From positions 930,001 through 994,000 of the forward strand of contig NZ_JAEMNW010000002.1 in the NCBI RefSeq assembly GCF_016481275.1: 64,000 bases of DNA. Direction: 5' to 3'. The notes below the pieces were generated by a model that saw nothing but the letters and a program-made list of their open reading frames with translations, had not been told where the DNA came from and did not search any database. The stretch comes from Antrihabitans auranticaus. GTDB taxonomy: Bacteria; Actinomycetota; Actinomycetes; Mycobacteriales; Mycobacteriaceae. This document shows positions 42,068 through 50,635 of this stretch, in pieces. Position 1 is the stretch's first letter, and each line of letters begins with the position of its first letter. A program made the position numbers and the translations under genes.

Positions 42068-42306
42068 GTTGACATAATGTCGATTATCGGCAATTTCTGA
42101 CCAGCCGTTATGCGGACGGGTTACGTAAGACAGATGCCGCGCGGCTGAACGGCAACGATGGGTGCGTCACGCCGCGGTCGTGTTCACACTGGCTCGGCCT
42201 CCCGATTTCCTGGCGCCATCGTGAACGTCGCTGCAAGCCTGCGAATTTCGAGATCCTGAAACCTCCGCAAACCAGCCCTCCAGGCCCCGTTTACTCACCA
42301 TCAATA

Positions 42307-42319
42307 CGTCACTGTGACG
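42307..42319. promoter_or_regulatory. palindrome CGTCACTGTGACG
   Basis: Odd palindrome with a central T. Its partner at 42501-42513 differs only in the centre (A). Possible operator pair bracketing a 180-bp leader. Confidence 0.5.
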
Positions 42320-42368
42320 AAAGCTGCGAAAGCAATCCTTGTATCTCGCGCGAAAAAGTATGTACAGG

Positions 42369-42400
42369 TTGCGCAGTCCGTACGGATCTTTCCACGAAGA
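42369..42400 (+). repeat. dispersed 32-bp repeat, copy B
   Basis: 27/32 identical to 3556-3587 and, like it, about 166 bp before a plus-strand gene start. Begins TTGCGCAGTCCGTACG. Confidence 0.5.
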
Positions 42401-42500
42401 CCTGCCGGACTGCCGAGACCCGGGCCGGCCGACGCGATATTCGAACCCACGAAAGCATGCAGACCTCCCCCTGGATTCACCCCCGCACACTTCGTTAAAA

Positions 42501-42513
42501 CGTCACAGTGACG
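42501..42513. promoter_or_regulatory. palindrome CGTCACAGTGACG
   Basis: Second copy of the CGTCAC-N-GTGACG palindrome, 52 bp before the ABM gene GTG. Followed directly by the hairpin TGGCGCGGG / CCCGCGCCA (42517-42556). Confidence 0.5.
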
Positions 42514-42565
42514 ATATGGCGCGGGGGGAGTTTGTTCCGAATCGGCTCCCGCGCCAAGCATTTTC

Positions 42566-43552
42566 GTGGACAATCAGCTACTCATGAGCACCGGTGCTTC
42601 GCCGTCGGACGAATCCGGCGTCACGATCGTCACACAAACGCGGGTGCGCCCGGACAAGGCTGACGAGTTCGGTCGCGTCCAGACTGCGATGGCCGAAGCG
42701 GCCCGGACCTTTCCGGGGTTCGTCGAACAGAATGTGATTCCGCCGAGCGAGCCTGCCCAGTCGGATTGGGTGACCTTGCAATGGTTCGCAAGCAACGACG
42801 ATGCAGTTGCGTGGTTGCGATCGCCGATCAGGCGAAGCTTCTCATCCCGAACGAGCCCACTTGCGACGGGTCAGTCCAACACTCGTCTCCTCGCAGACCG
42901 CGCCGCGACCGCCCAAACCATGGCCACCGCGGTCATCGCTACGCGGATCAAGCGAGGCTGCGAAACCGAGTATCGAGCGTGGGAACAGCGCATTGCCTCG
43001 GCGGGCGCAGCCGCACCAGGTTTTCAGGGCTATCGCTTCGAGCCGCCGATCGCCGGAGTGCAGGACAAGTGGCTCGCCGTACTGTGGTTCGACAGCGACG
43101 ACAGCCTGCAGGCGTGGATGTCATCGACCGAGCGTGCGGATCTGCTGCGCGAAGTGGCACCGATCGTCGACACCTTGAGCGCGCAATCGGTGCGCACCGG
43201 CTTCGATCAATGGTTCGATACGCCGCCCGGCGGCGAGCCGCCGGCGCCCTGGAAGATGACCATGATGGTCTTGCTGGTCCTCTACCCAGCCGTTTTCATC
43301 CTCGACACATTCGTCGCACCGCCACTGGCTAAACACGGAGTGCCGTTCTGGATGGCGCTGTTCGGGATCAACGCGGTGACCGTAACCATCCTGGGCTTTG
43401 TCGTTCCACTGGTCAGTCGTCGATTCACCTGGTGGTTGAATCCGGCCGACGACGCTACGTCGGCCCGGCGAACGTGGCTGGGCATAACGGTGGTCGTCGC
43501 CCTCTACCTGCTCTGTATGACGGCGACTGCGACGTACTCAATCCTGCGCTGA
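42566..43552 (+). CDS. antibiotic biosynthesis monooxygenase (ABM)-like protein with membrane anchor
   Basis: A 328-residue protein with two ABM-type ferredoxin-like domains (VTIVTQTRVRPDKADEFGRVQTAMAEAARTFPGF at 19-52 and AVIATRIKRGCETEYRAWEQRIASAGAAAPGFQGY at about 120-155), then about three TM segments from about residue 230. ABM domains are small heme-independent monooxygenases or heme-degrading folds. The start is uncertain: GTG 42566 or ATG 42584; neither has a good RBS. It is convergent with ubiX with a 15-bp overlap. Tethering an ABM pair to the membrane is uncommon; a role with the neighbouring decarboxylases is conjecture. Confidence 0.8.
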   Translation: MDNQLLMSTGASPSDESGVTIVTQTRVRPDKADEFGRVQTAMAEAARTFPGFVEQNVIPPSEPAQSDWVTLQWFASNDDAVAWLRSPIRRSFSSRTSPLATGQSNTRLLADRAATAQTMATAVIATRIKRGCETEYRAWEQRIASAGAAAPGFQGYRFEPPIAGVQDKWLAVLWFDSDDSLQAWMSSTERADLLREVAPIVDTLSAQSVRTGFDQWFDTPPGGEPPAPWKMTMMVLLVLYPAVFILDTFVAPPLAKHGVPFWMALFGINAVTVTILGFVVPLVSRRFTWWLNPADDATSARRTWLGITVVVALYLLCMTATATYSILR

Positions 43553-44176
43553 ATCTTTGACGGACGTGCCGTTCTGGGTTCGATCGATCACACGCGGCCG
43601 CAGCGCCGCACGTCCGGTGCCTTCCCACCGCTTGATGCCCGGGAGCGAAATGTCGAGCAGGTCCACGGCCCGTGCAAGAGTCTGATTCACGATGTCGTCG
43701 ATAGTGACCGGTCGGTGGTAGAACGCCGGGACCGGCGGCATCACGATCGCGCCGTTTCGCGTCGCCTGCGCCATCAATTCGATATGCCCCGCATGCAGCG
43801 GCGTTTCCCGCAGCAGCAGCACAACACGACGACGTTCCTTCAGACACACGTCGGCAGCGCGCACGACAAGTTCATCGTTGTAGCAGTTCGCGATACCGCT
43901 CAGGGTTTTGATCGAGCACGGCGCGACCAACATCCCCGCGGTGATGAACGAACCCGACGACACCGCCGCACCGATGTCCTTCGGGCTGTAGACCCGGTCG
44001 GCCAACTCACGCACTTCGTCGGGCTTGTAGTCCGTCTCCTCGACGATCGTCCGCATACATGACGCGGTGAGGATCGCGTGGGTTTCGACGTCGGCGACGT
44101 CTCGAAGTAACTCCAGCGCACGAATCCCGTAGATGGCTCCGGATGCGCCGGTAATCGCGACGATCAGCCGTTTCAT
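43538..44176 (-). CDS. ubiX: UbiX-type flavin prenyltransferase
   Basis: A 212-residue flavoprotein of the UbiX/Pad1 family: KRLIVAITGASGAIYGIRALELLRD (phosphate and flavin binding), SGSFITAGMLVAPCSIKTLSGIANCYNDELVVRAADVCLKERRRVVLLLRETPLHAGHI (prenyl-transfer signature). It makes prenylated FMN, the cofactor of UbiD enzymes. It overlaps the TIGR02444 gene as ATGA. Together with two UbiD genes nearby it forms the maturation part of the cluster. Confidence 0.93.
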   Translation of the reverse strand: MKRLIVAITGASGAIYGIRALELLRDVADVETHAILTASCMRTIVEETDYKPDEVRELADRVYSPKDIGAAVSSGSFITAGMLVAPCSIKTLSGIANCYNDELVVRAADVCLKERRRVVLLLRETPLHAGHIELMAQATRNGAIVMPPVPAFYHRPVTIDDIVNQTLARAVDLLDISLPGIKRWEGTGRAALRPRVIDRTQNGTSVKDSAQD

Positions 44177-44751
44177 GTGCTCACCCGAGTCGTGTTGTCG
44201 ACAAATGCCGCTGCTGCTGTGGCGATTCGCGCCGCTGCCGCACGCTCGTCGCTATCCTGCTCCCGGTCGATTTCTGCGCGAACCACGACGTCGATTGCGG
44301 CCGCGGCGCGGGCAGCAGTGGTGCCGATAGCAGGCTCAGCCTCGAGCGTATCCCCCACCACTTTCAGTTCGGCCAGTTCGATCAACTCTGCTTGAATTTC
44401 CAACCGCTGTAGCGCGCTTCGCAGCTCTGCCGTGCGCGCGTCCGGCGCCGGCGCGGGTCCAGATTTCAAACGCTTTCGAACCACGCGCAATGGGCGCACT
44501 ACTTCGGCGTGCCATGGATCGATGCGCCCGCGCAGCACATCGATGTGCGACGGTGTCAGGATTCGGCCCTTCTCCGCACCGAAATGCGCCGCGAACAAGA
44601 GGAGGTTCACGTCGAGCCCGACACTTTCCTGCAACAGCAAGCACGCCGACGAGACTCCTTCGGCGCCATAGACTCCGAGCGCAAACCGCTCGAGGTCGGA
44701 GCCGGATACGCGCGCCTCCGTTGCGTTACGCACAGGTGCGACCACCGCCAT
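44173..44751 (-). CDS. TIGR02444 / DUF2390 family protein
   Basis: A 192-residue protein with the TIGR02444 start: LERFALGVYGAEGVSSACLLLQESVGLDVNLLLFAAHFGAEKG, followed by helical stretches. The family has no assigned function. Its stop overlaps the ubiX start, so the two are one operon, which suggests a link to prenyl-FMN or decarboxylation. ATG 44751. It is divergent from the first UbiD gene, with 115 bp between starts. Confidence 0.85.
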   Translation of the reverse strand: MAVVAPVRNATEARVSGSDLERFALGVYGAEGVSSACLLLQESVGLDVNLLLFAAHFGAEKGRILTPSHIDVLRGRIDPWHAEVVRPLRVVRKRLKSGPAPAPDARTAELRSALQRLEIQAELIELAELKVVGDTLEAEPAIGTTAARAAAAIDVVVRAEIDREQDSDERAAAARIATAAAAFVDNTTRVST

Positions 44752-44866
44752 TTCAGTTACCGCGCTCGTTGAAGAATAAATCTCTGCTGATTGCGCTACC
44801 AGTGTTCGTGCGGAATGCGACGATACTCGCAGACCGCCGTCCCGCAGGGAGAATGAAGGCCGCGCG

Positions 44867-46318
44867 ATGCCATTTCAGGATTTTCGAGATTTTCTCACCG
44901 CACTGCGCGAAGCAGGCGAGCTGGTTGACGTCGAGCGGCCGGTCGAGCTGAACCTCGAAGTGGCAAAGGCATTGCGCAAGAGCGCATCGATCGGCGGCCC
45001 AGCGTTCGTCTTCAAGAACAACGGCACCGGCTACCCGCTCGTCGGCGGTGTGTACAACTCTCGTGCCAAGGCGCTCATCGCATTTCAGGCGACCGAAGAA
45101 GACGTCTTCGAACAGATACTGCAGAGACTGTCGAATCGCATTCCGCCGGTGATGGTCGAGGACGCGCCGGTGCACGAGAACATCCTCGAAGGCGAGGCGA
45201 TCGACCTGACGACGATCCCCGTGCCGACCTACAGCCCCAACGACGGAGGCCCGTACATCACGGCAGGCATCGTGGTGAGCCAGGATCCGGAGACTGGCAT
45301 TCCGGACATGGGCCACTACCGGTTTCAGATCATCGACAAGAACACCATGTCGTTCCTCGCCCAACCGAACCATCGGTTCGGCAAGAACCTCGCCAAGGCA
45401 GTCAACCTGGGCCAGAAGACGTTTCGCGCCGCATTGGTGATCGGCGTCGACCCGATGATCGCGTACACGTGTCCTATCCAGGTACCCGACGACACCAACG
45501 ATTTCGAGATAGCGGGCGGATTGCGCGGCGCTGCAGTCGAACTCGTCACATGCCGGACGAGCGATCTGGCAGTACCCGCGCGGGCCGAAATGGTGATCGA
45601 GTTCGAGGTCGAGTTCGATACCGAAGTCTTCGAAGGTCCGCTCGGTGAGTACACCGGTTACTACACGCCCGGTTCTATGAAACCGATCGCGCGAGTCACG
45701 GCAATCACCCACCGAAACGACGCTTACTTCCAGGGGCTGCTCACCGGTGTACCGCCCACCGAGAACCACACACTCAAGCAGCTACCGTTCGAAGCGTCGT
45801 TCTTCCAGATGATGCGCAGCCAGTTCCCGACCATCGAGAAGGTCGCGGTCCCGTCGTCCGGCGGCGTTTCCTTCTACATCGTCATCGCGATGCGACCGCG
45901 CTATTCGGGCGAAGCGCGCGCGGCGATCCTCGCAGCGATGGGAACGAACCTTCGACCGAAAACAGTGATCATCGTCGATCCGGATATCGACGTCAACGAC
46001 TCGGACCAGGTCGAATGGGCGACGGCCTTCCGCACGCAGCCGGCCCGCGACGTGATCGTCGTCGACCAACTGCCTGCAGGCCCGCTCGATCCGTCCGTTT
46101 CCGACGACATTCCGCTCGATCAGCGAATGGGCTCCGCATTGGGGATCGACGCGACCTACCCCTACGGCACAGATGTCCGGATCGCGGGAGAGACAGTCGG
46201 ATCCGACGACGCGTGCGGAGCGTCCGTCGCCGAGCACGGGCACGAGTACGTCATGGTCGCCGATGTTCCCGGCTGGCGTGACTACGACTTCCCGGAGCTG
46301 CGCAACCGCGCACCCTGA
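44867..46318 (+). CDS. UbiD family (de)carboxylase
   Basis: A 483-residue prenyl-FMN-dependent decarboxylase. Typical stretches: FRDFLTALREAGELVDVERPV at the start, FVFKNNGTGYPLVGGVYNSRAKA, the catalytic loop EVFEGPLGEYTGYYTPG (Glu residues of the R-E-E set) and IEKVAVPSSGGVSFYIVIAMRPRYSGEARAAILAAMGTN. It should decarboxylate or carboxylate an aromatic or unsaturated acid. The substrate is not readable. First gene of a plus-strand operon with the SRPBCC and second UbiD genes; ATG 44867. Confidence 0.92.
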   Translation: MPFQDFRDFLTALREAGELVDVERPVELNLEVAKALRKSASIGGPAFVFKNNGTGYPLVGGVYNSRAKALIAFQATEEDVFEQILQRLSNRIPPVMVEDAPVHENILEGEAIDLTTIPVPTYSPNDGGPYITAGIVVSQDPETGIPDMGHYRFQIIDKNTMSFLAQPNHRFGKNLAKAVNLGQKTFRAALVIGVDPMIAYTCPIQVPDDTNDFEIAGGLRGAAVELVTCRTSDLAVPARAEMVIEFEVEFDTEVFEGPLGEYTGYYTPGSMKPIARVTAITHRNDAYFQGLLTGVPPTENHTLKQLPFEASFFQMMRSQFPTIEKVAVPSSGGVSFYIVIAMRPRYSGEARAAILAAMGTNLRPKTVIIVDPDIDVNDSDQVEWATAFRTQPARDVIVVDQLPAGPLDPSVSDDIPLDQRMGSALGIDATYPYGTDVRIAGETVGSDDACGASVAEHGHEYVMVADVPGWRDYDFPELRNRAP

Positions 46319-46362
46319 GTTCCACCGTCTTCCAGGGCACGTCAGCAGAGGAGAGGATCCGA

Positions 46363-46782
46363 ATGCACGACATCAGTCACGAAATCAAGATCGGCGCTCC
46401 ACCCGAGCAGGTCTACGCCGCACTCACCACCATCGACGGCATCAAATCCTGGCAGACACCGCACACGTCCGGCACGGGCGAAGTCGGTAGCAAGTGGCAA
46501 TTCAAGTTCAGCGGACGCCCAGAGTTCGACTGGGAGATCGTCGCTTCCGAAGCGGACCGCATCGAGTGGCGCTGCACGGCCGGTCCGGGTGACTCGGTCG
46601 GAACCACAGCGACCTTCGACATTTCGCCGATCGACGACGGTCGAACGCACCTTGTTCTCACACACAGCGGTTGGCCGGGGACACACGGCAACTACCGCAA
46701 ATGCAACACGATCTGGGGCGTGCTCTTGCACCACCTCGCACAGGCAGTCCAATCCGGAAAACCCGCACCCGCCTTCAACTGA
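46363..46782 (+). CDS. SRPBCC (AHSA1-like) domain protein within the UbiD cluster
   Basis: A 139-residue SRPBCC protein (ISHEIKIGAPPEQVYAALTTIDGIKSW, HTSGTGEVGSKWQFKFSG, HGNYRKCNTIWGVLLHHLAQAVQSG). It lies 44 bp after the first UbiD and 11 bp before the second, so it is cotranscribed with both. A ligand-binding helper for a hydrophobic aromatic substrate is a reasonable inference. ATG 46363 with GGAGAGGA upstream. Confidence 0.88.
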   Translation: MHDISHEIKIGAPPEQVYAALTTIDGIKSWQTPHTSGTGEVGSKWQFKFSGRPEFDWEIVASEADRIEWRCTAGPGDSVGTTATFDISPIDDGRTHLVLTHSGWPGTHGNYRKCNTIWGVLLHHLAQAVQSGKPAPAFN

Positions 46783-46793
46783 GGACCCAGCCG

Positions 46794-48425
46794 ATGCCGC
46801 AGCAAAGCTTGAGCGAGTTCGTCGATGCGATGGAGGCGGCCGGCCTCTTGGTCCGCGTCAAGGAAGAGAAGCGCGTAGACGAATTGCCCGCTGTCATGGA
46901 AGAGCATCCGCTGACAGCGGTACTTGTAGAGAACGTGACGGACTGCGAATTCTCGTTCCTCGCGAACGCGTACTCGAACCAAGATCAGACGGCCTGGGCA
47001 CTGGGTTGCGACAAGAGCGAGACCGGCCGACGGATGGTCGAACTCGGAAAGGGCAGGGTCGAGCCCGAGATTGTCGAAACGGCGCCGTGTAAGGAAGTCA
47101 TCCTCACCGGTGACGACGTCGATTTGACGCGCCTGCCGCTGTTCTTGCACCACGACCGCGACGGCCACGCGTACACCAACGACAATCTCGTCGTCACAAA
47201 GGACCCGAACACCGGTGTCTACGACTGGGGCATCTACCGCAGCATGTTCCGGACGAAGAACGAGAAGAACTTCGACATGACCTGCACGTCGCACCGTGCC
47301 CGGTTGAATGCGCAGGCGGCGCAGGCCAAGGGCGAGAATCTCGAGCTCGCTATCGTGATCGGCGGACCGTTGGTCGACAAGGTTGCCGCGCTGACGGGTG
47401 TACCGCCGGGCACCGACGATTTCGAGGTACTCGGCAGCTTCTACGGCCATCCCGCGAAGCTCGTGAAATGCGAAACCATCGACCTCCTCGTGCCGGCAAA
47501 CGCTGAGATCGTGCTCGAATGTGAGCTGATGGCGACAGAGGGCCTCACCCATGACGAGGGCCCGTACGGCGAATTCACCGGCATGTATGGCGGTGGCATC
47601 AAGGCGAATTTCCGCGCGATCGTCAAAGCGATGACCTTCCGCAAGGGCGCGATCTTCCAGCACGCCACAATCGGGGGCCTGCACCCCTGGTACACCGACA
47701 ACATGCTTCAGCTGCCGATGATCGAGTCCGACCTCTACGGCGGACTTGCGATGGCAGGCATCGACGTCAAGGAGGTCCGCGCGCCGCTGGGCGGGCTGTC
47801 CAACATCGCGTACGCGAAAATCAAGCCTCGTGGTGCCGGGGACTCGAAGCAGGCGCTCGGCGTGATGTTGACCTGTTCGAAGCAGGGGCTCCCAAAGATC
47901 GCGATGGTCTTCGACGAGGACGTCGACATCTGGGATGACAACGCCGTGCACTTCGCCATGGCGTATCGGTATATGCCGCACCTGGACACGGTGACGCTTC
48001 CGAACGGCAACACGATGACGGTCGATCCGATGATCGCCGAAGATGCGGCGCCCGGTACCGCGTCGAAGATCGGCCTGGATTGCACGATCCCGATCAGTCC
48101 CAAGTTCGTGCCGTCGCACTTCGACCGGAGCACGGTGTTCGTCCTCGGCGATCCACCACCGAATGTGGTCGTCAAGACGGAAGACGAGTTGACGACCGAC
48201 ATGGCCGCACTCATCCGCGAGGCACCCCGGACCTGGAAGGAAATACTCCAGCACTTCAACGGGCAGCCGTACCGCGCCGTATACGGGGCGTTCAGCAACC
48301 TGCGCCACCAACTCGGCCGCTGCGACGACGCGCCGTGGTATCGGTATACGTTCTCCGACACCGACTTCGCGGTCGATGTGAAGGAGACCCGGCCATCCAA
48401 TTTCGACCCGCGGCACCGGGAGTAG
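46794..48425 (+). CDS. second UbiD family (de)carboxylase
   Basis: A 543-residue UbiD protein, longer than its neighbour: SEFVDAMEAAGLLVRVKEEKR, LTRLPLFLHHDRDGHAYTNDNLVVTKD, YDWGIYRSMFRTKN, ELAIVIGGP, the loop HDEGPYGEFTGMYGGG and CSKQGLPKIAMVFDEDVDIWDDNAVHFAMAYRY. Glu residues of the R-E-E set are in EGPYGE. ATG 46794 with GAGGA; the frame to 46671 is rejected. Two UbiD paralogs in tandem suggest either two substrates or a heteromeric enzyme. Confidence 0.92.
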   Translation: MPQQSLSEFVDAMEAAGLLVRVKEEKRVDELPAVMEEHPLTAVLVENVTDCEFSFLANAYSNQDQTAWALGCDKSETGRRMVELGKGRVEPEIVETAPCKEVILTGDDVDLTRLPLFLHHDRDGHAYTNDNLVVTKDPNTGVYDWGIYRSMFRTKNEKNFDMTCTSHRARLNAQAAQAKGENLELAIVIGGPLVDKVAALTGVPPGTDDFEVLGSFYGHPAKLVKCETIDLLVPANAEIVLECELMATEGLTHDEGPYGEFTGMYGGGIKANFRAIVKAMTFRKGAIFQHATIGGLHPWYTDNMLQLPMIESDLYGGLAMAGIDVKEVRAPLGGLSNIAYAKIKPRGAGDSKQALGVMLTCSKQGLPKIAMVFDEDVDIWDDNAVHFAMAYRYMPHLDTVTLPNGNTMTVDPMIAEDAAPGTASKIGLDCTIPISPKFVPSHFDRSTVFVLGDPPPNVVVKTEDELTTDMAALIREAPRTWKEILQHFNGQPYRAVYGAFSNLRHQLGRCDDAPWYRYTFSDTDFAVDVKETRPSNFDPRHRE

Positions 48426-48461
48426 CCGGCGGCCGGCGCTGACGCGCTAGGCTGGCGAACC

Positions 48462-49037
48462 ATGCGCAACTCGATCAAGATCTTGACCGTCGCGACGGCA
48501 CTCGTAACCGGTGTGAGCCTCGCCGGCTGCAGTTCGGACGACGATTCGTCTACTGCGAAGACAACTAATTCCGCACGTTCCAGTGCTGCGGCGCCTACCG
48601 TCGATACGCGGCCTGAATGCTCCGTCGACGCCGTGACTGTGACCGGCGACGCCGGTGCGCGGCCACAGATCACGATCCCCGACGATTGCGCTCCCCCGAC
48701 CCAGCTCTTGATCAAGGACATCACTCCGGGAACGGGCACCGAGGTTGCGGCAGGCAACGACGCAACCGTGCAGTACGACCTCGTGACGTGGTCGGACAAG
48801 GTCGAGAAGGACGCGTCCTGGAACCGGGGCGAACCCTTCACCGTCGAGAACGTCGGTCAGGCACAGGTCATCGATGGCTGGAACCAGGGCCTGATCGGCC
48901 TCAAGGAAGGCGGCCGCAGGCTCCTGATCGTGCCGCCGACACTCGGCTACGGTCGCGGCGGCAACGGAATCAAGCCCAACGAGACCCTGGTCTTTGTGAT
49001 CGACGCCGTGTCGGTTGCTCCTGGCACGGCCGGATAG
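48462..49037 (+). CDS. FKBP-type peptidyl-prolyl isomerase lipoprotein
   Basis: A 191-residue secreted lipoprotein (lipobox LAGC at about residues 20-23) with a FKBP domain: LLIKDITPGTGTEVAAGNDATVQYDLVTW, EPFTVENVGQAQVIDGWNQGLIGLKEGGRRLLIVPPTLGYG, ETLVFVIDAVSV. It probably helps fold exported proteins. ATG 48462. Confidence 0.92.
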   Translation: MRNSIKILTVATALVTGVSLAGCSSDDDSSTAKTTNSARSSAAAPTVDTRPECSVDAVTVTGDAGARPQITIPDDCAPPTQLLIKDITPGTGTEVAAGNDATVQYDLVTWSDKVEKDASWNRGEPFTVENVGQAQVIDGWNQGLIGLKEGGRRLLIVPPTLGYGRGGNGIKPNETLVFVIDAVSVAPGTAG

Positions 49038-49052
49038 GAAGCGGGAGTCACC

Positions 49053-49475
49053 ATGCGCGCATTCCGCGAAGCAATCGAGAGAGGCGATTTCGCCTCTCTC
49101 CCAGCTCTTTTCACTGACGACGTGGTGTTCCGCAGCCCCATCGCGCACAAGCCGTATCACGGTCGCGAAACTCTGGGTGCGATACTCATGGCCGTGTCGA
49201 AAGTCTTCGAAGACTTGACTTACGAGCGCGTTATCGGAAACGAGGGACCCGGCGACCACGCGCTGGTGTTCAACGCAAGAGTCGGCGATCTGGCCATCAG
49301 CGGCTGCGACTTCCTGCACGTGCGGGAAGACGGATTGATCGACGAGTTCACGGTCATGCTCCGCCCGCTGAAGGCGGTCAACGCGTTCGCCGAGAAGATG
49401 GCGGTTCAGTTCGCCGCGGCGATGGAAGAGATGGCCGCAGCGCACGCAGCACAGCAGGCCACGACCACAATCTGA
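49053..49475 (+). CDS. SnoaL/NTF2-like protein
   Basis: A 140-residue cone-fold protein: FREAIERGDFASLPALFTDDVVFRSPI, then NARVGDLAISGCDFLHVREDGLIDEFTVMLRPL. The domain is polyketide-cyclase-like with no known reaction. It starts 15 bp after the FKBP stop and may be cotranscribed. Confidence 0.85.
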   Translation: MRAFREAIERGDFASLPALFTDDVVFRSPIAHKPYHGRETLGAILMAVSKVFEDLTYERVIGNEGPGDHALVFNARVGDLAISGCDFLHVREDGLIDEFTVMLRPLKAVNAFAEKMAVQFAAAMEEMAAAHAAQQATTTI

Positions 49476-49508
49476 CCGGTGTCCGTCGAGCGCTCCTACG
49501 CTGGTGTC

Positions 49509-50618
49509 ATGAGCGCCCTCCAACGTGCACAGGTTCTCGCGTATCGCTTTGCCGTCCACGGCCTCGCTGCACCTGAATCCGACGCGTCGACCACGCTGGC
49601 CACCGGTCTGCAGGACTACCCGCCGGGGCGAACTGCGTTGCTCGCTCTGCGACTTCGAACGGGTTCGACCGATGGCTCCCCCACGGTGCTCGTCCACTCG
49701 GTTCGGGCCGCGATGCATCTGCACGATGCTGCCGAGCTGCCGCGACTGATTGCCGCGCTGCGGGTCGACGACGCAGGAGCGATCCCGCAACAGTCGATGG
49801 GGCCGTTCGGCGGCGAACTCGAAGCATCGGGCGTGTCGTTCGGAGCTGCGCTCGACGAGGTCGCAGATGCGATGCGATCGGCGATGGGCGACCTCGCTTT
49901 CCCGACGAAGGGTGAACTCAGCGGTGCGGTGAGCCCGAAAATCGACCGCCGCCTCGCGCCCTGGTGCGAGGGCTGCGGAGCCGACCACGTCCAGGATCAG
50001 CTGTTTCGGCTCGCGACGCTCCAGGCGGGGCTTGTCGTAGACGTCGACAACCACTCCCCCAGCCAGTTCCGTTACAGGGCAACAGAGTTCGAGCCCGCCG
50101 ACCCGACTGCGAGCCGTGCGGAACTGGTCGACAATTTCCTCACCACCTTCGGACCTGCCCGCCCGGCAGACTTGGCGTCGTGGCTCGGTCGCACGCCCTC
50201 GGCAGCGAAACACTGGTGGGAACTCGTTGCCGAGAATCTCCAACCGGTCGAGATCGACGGCAAAGAGCACTGGGCTCGTGCCGACACGCTCGAGACTGTC
50301 GAATCCGCACCCGCACCGACCGGCGTTCGGCTGCTACCGCCCTACGATCCGATCACCGAACTCGCAGATCGAAAACTCCTGGTACCGGACCCTGCGCAGC
50401 GGCGAAAGGTGTGGCAGGCGGCCGCGAACCCCGGCGTGGTTCTCGTCGACGGCGACATCGCAGGCGTATGGCGGCAGAAGCGAACTCGAGACCGGCTGAC
50501 ATTGCGAGTCGAGGCGTTCGGCAAGATGTCGGCCCGCCAACGACGTGCGGCCCAATCCGATGCCGACGTCATCGCCGATCAGGCCGGTGCGGACAATGCG
50601 GACCTGACATTCGATTGA
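49509..50618 (+). CDS. AlkZ/YcaQ-like winged-helix DNA-binding protein
   Basis: A 369-residue HTH_42-family protein (YcaQ/AlkZ-like DNA glycosylase group). Features: VLAYRFAVHGLA at the start, the winged-helix region LVDNFLTTFGPARPADLASWLGRTPSAAKHWW and the closing LLPPYDPITELADRKLLVP, then GVVLVDGDIAGVWRQKR. Members protect DNA from cross-linking agents in antibiotic producers, but this copy has no biosynthetic neighbour. ATG 49509. A paralog lies at 56300. Confidence 0.87.
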   Translation: MSALQRAQVLAYRFAVHGLAAPESDASTTLATGLQDYPPGRTALLALRLRTGSTDGSPTVLVHSVRAAMHLHDAAELPRLIAALRVDDAGAIPQQSMGPFGGELEASGVSFGAALDEVADAMRSAMGDLAFPTKGELSGAVSPKIDRRLAPWCEGCGADHVQDQLFRLATLQAGLVVDVDNHSPSQFRYRATEFEPADPTASRAELVDNFLTTFGPARPADLASWLGRTPSAAKHWWELVAENLQPVEIDGKEHWARADTLETVESAPAPTGVRLLPPYDPITELADRKLLVPDPAQRRKVWQAAANPGVVLVDGDIAGVWRQKRTRDRLTLRVEAFGKMSARQRRAAQSDADVIADQAGADNADLTFD

Positions 50619-50635
50619 ACGAGCGCGACCTGTAG

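Larger units (their letters stand above)
42068..42565. other. non-coding interval upstream of the ABM gene
   Basis: No convincing gene. It holds two CGTCAC-N-GTGACG palindromes (42307-42319 and 42501-42513), the second copy of a 32-bp dispersed repeat (42369-42400) and a 9-bp-stem hairpin (42517-42556). Short minus-strand frames here look like noise. Confidence 0.6.

Noticed and set aside
42167-42573. Two short minus-strand frames before the ABM gene
   Set aside because: They cross the palindromes and the dispersed repeat, have odd composition and no homology I recognise.
42780-42900. Possible frameshift in the first ABM domain
   Set aside because: The stretch looks unusual, but the expected SP..APL-like spacing is kept in the original frame, so no frameshift is needed.
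46692-48416. 574-residue minus-strand frame under the second UbiD gene
   Set aside because: Antisense shadow; the plus-strand UbiD motifs are unambiguous.
48447-50270. 607-residue minus-strand frame spanning the FKBP, SnoaL and AlkZ-like genes
   Set aside because: It runs across three clear genes on the other strand and has no RBS or recognisable domain.
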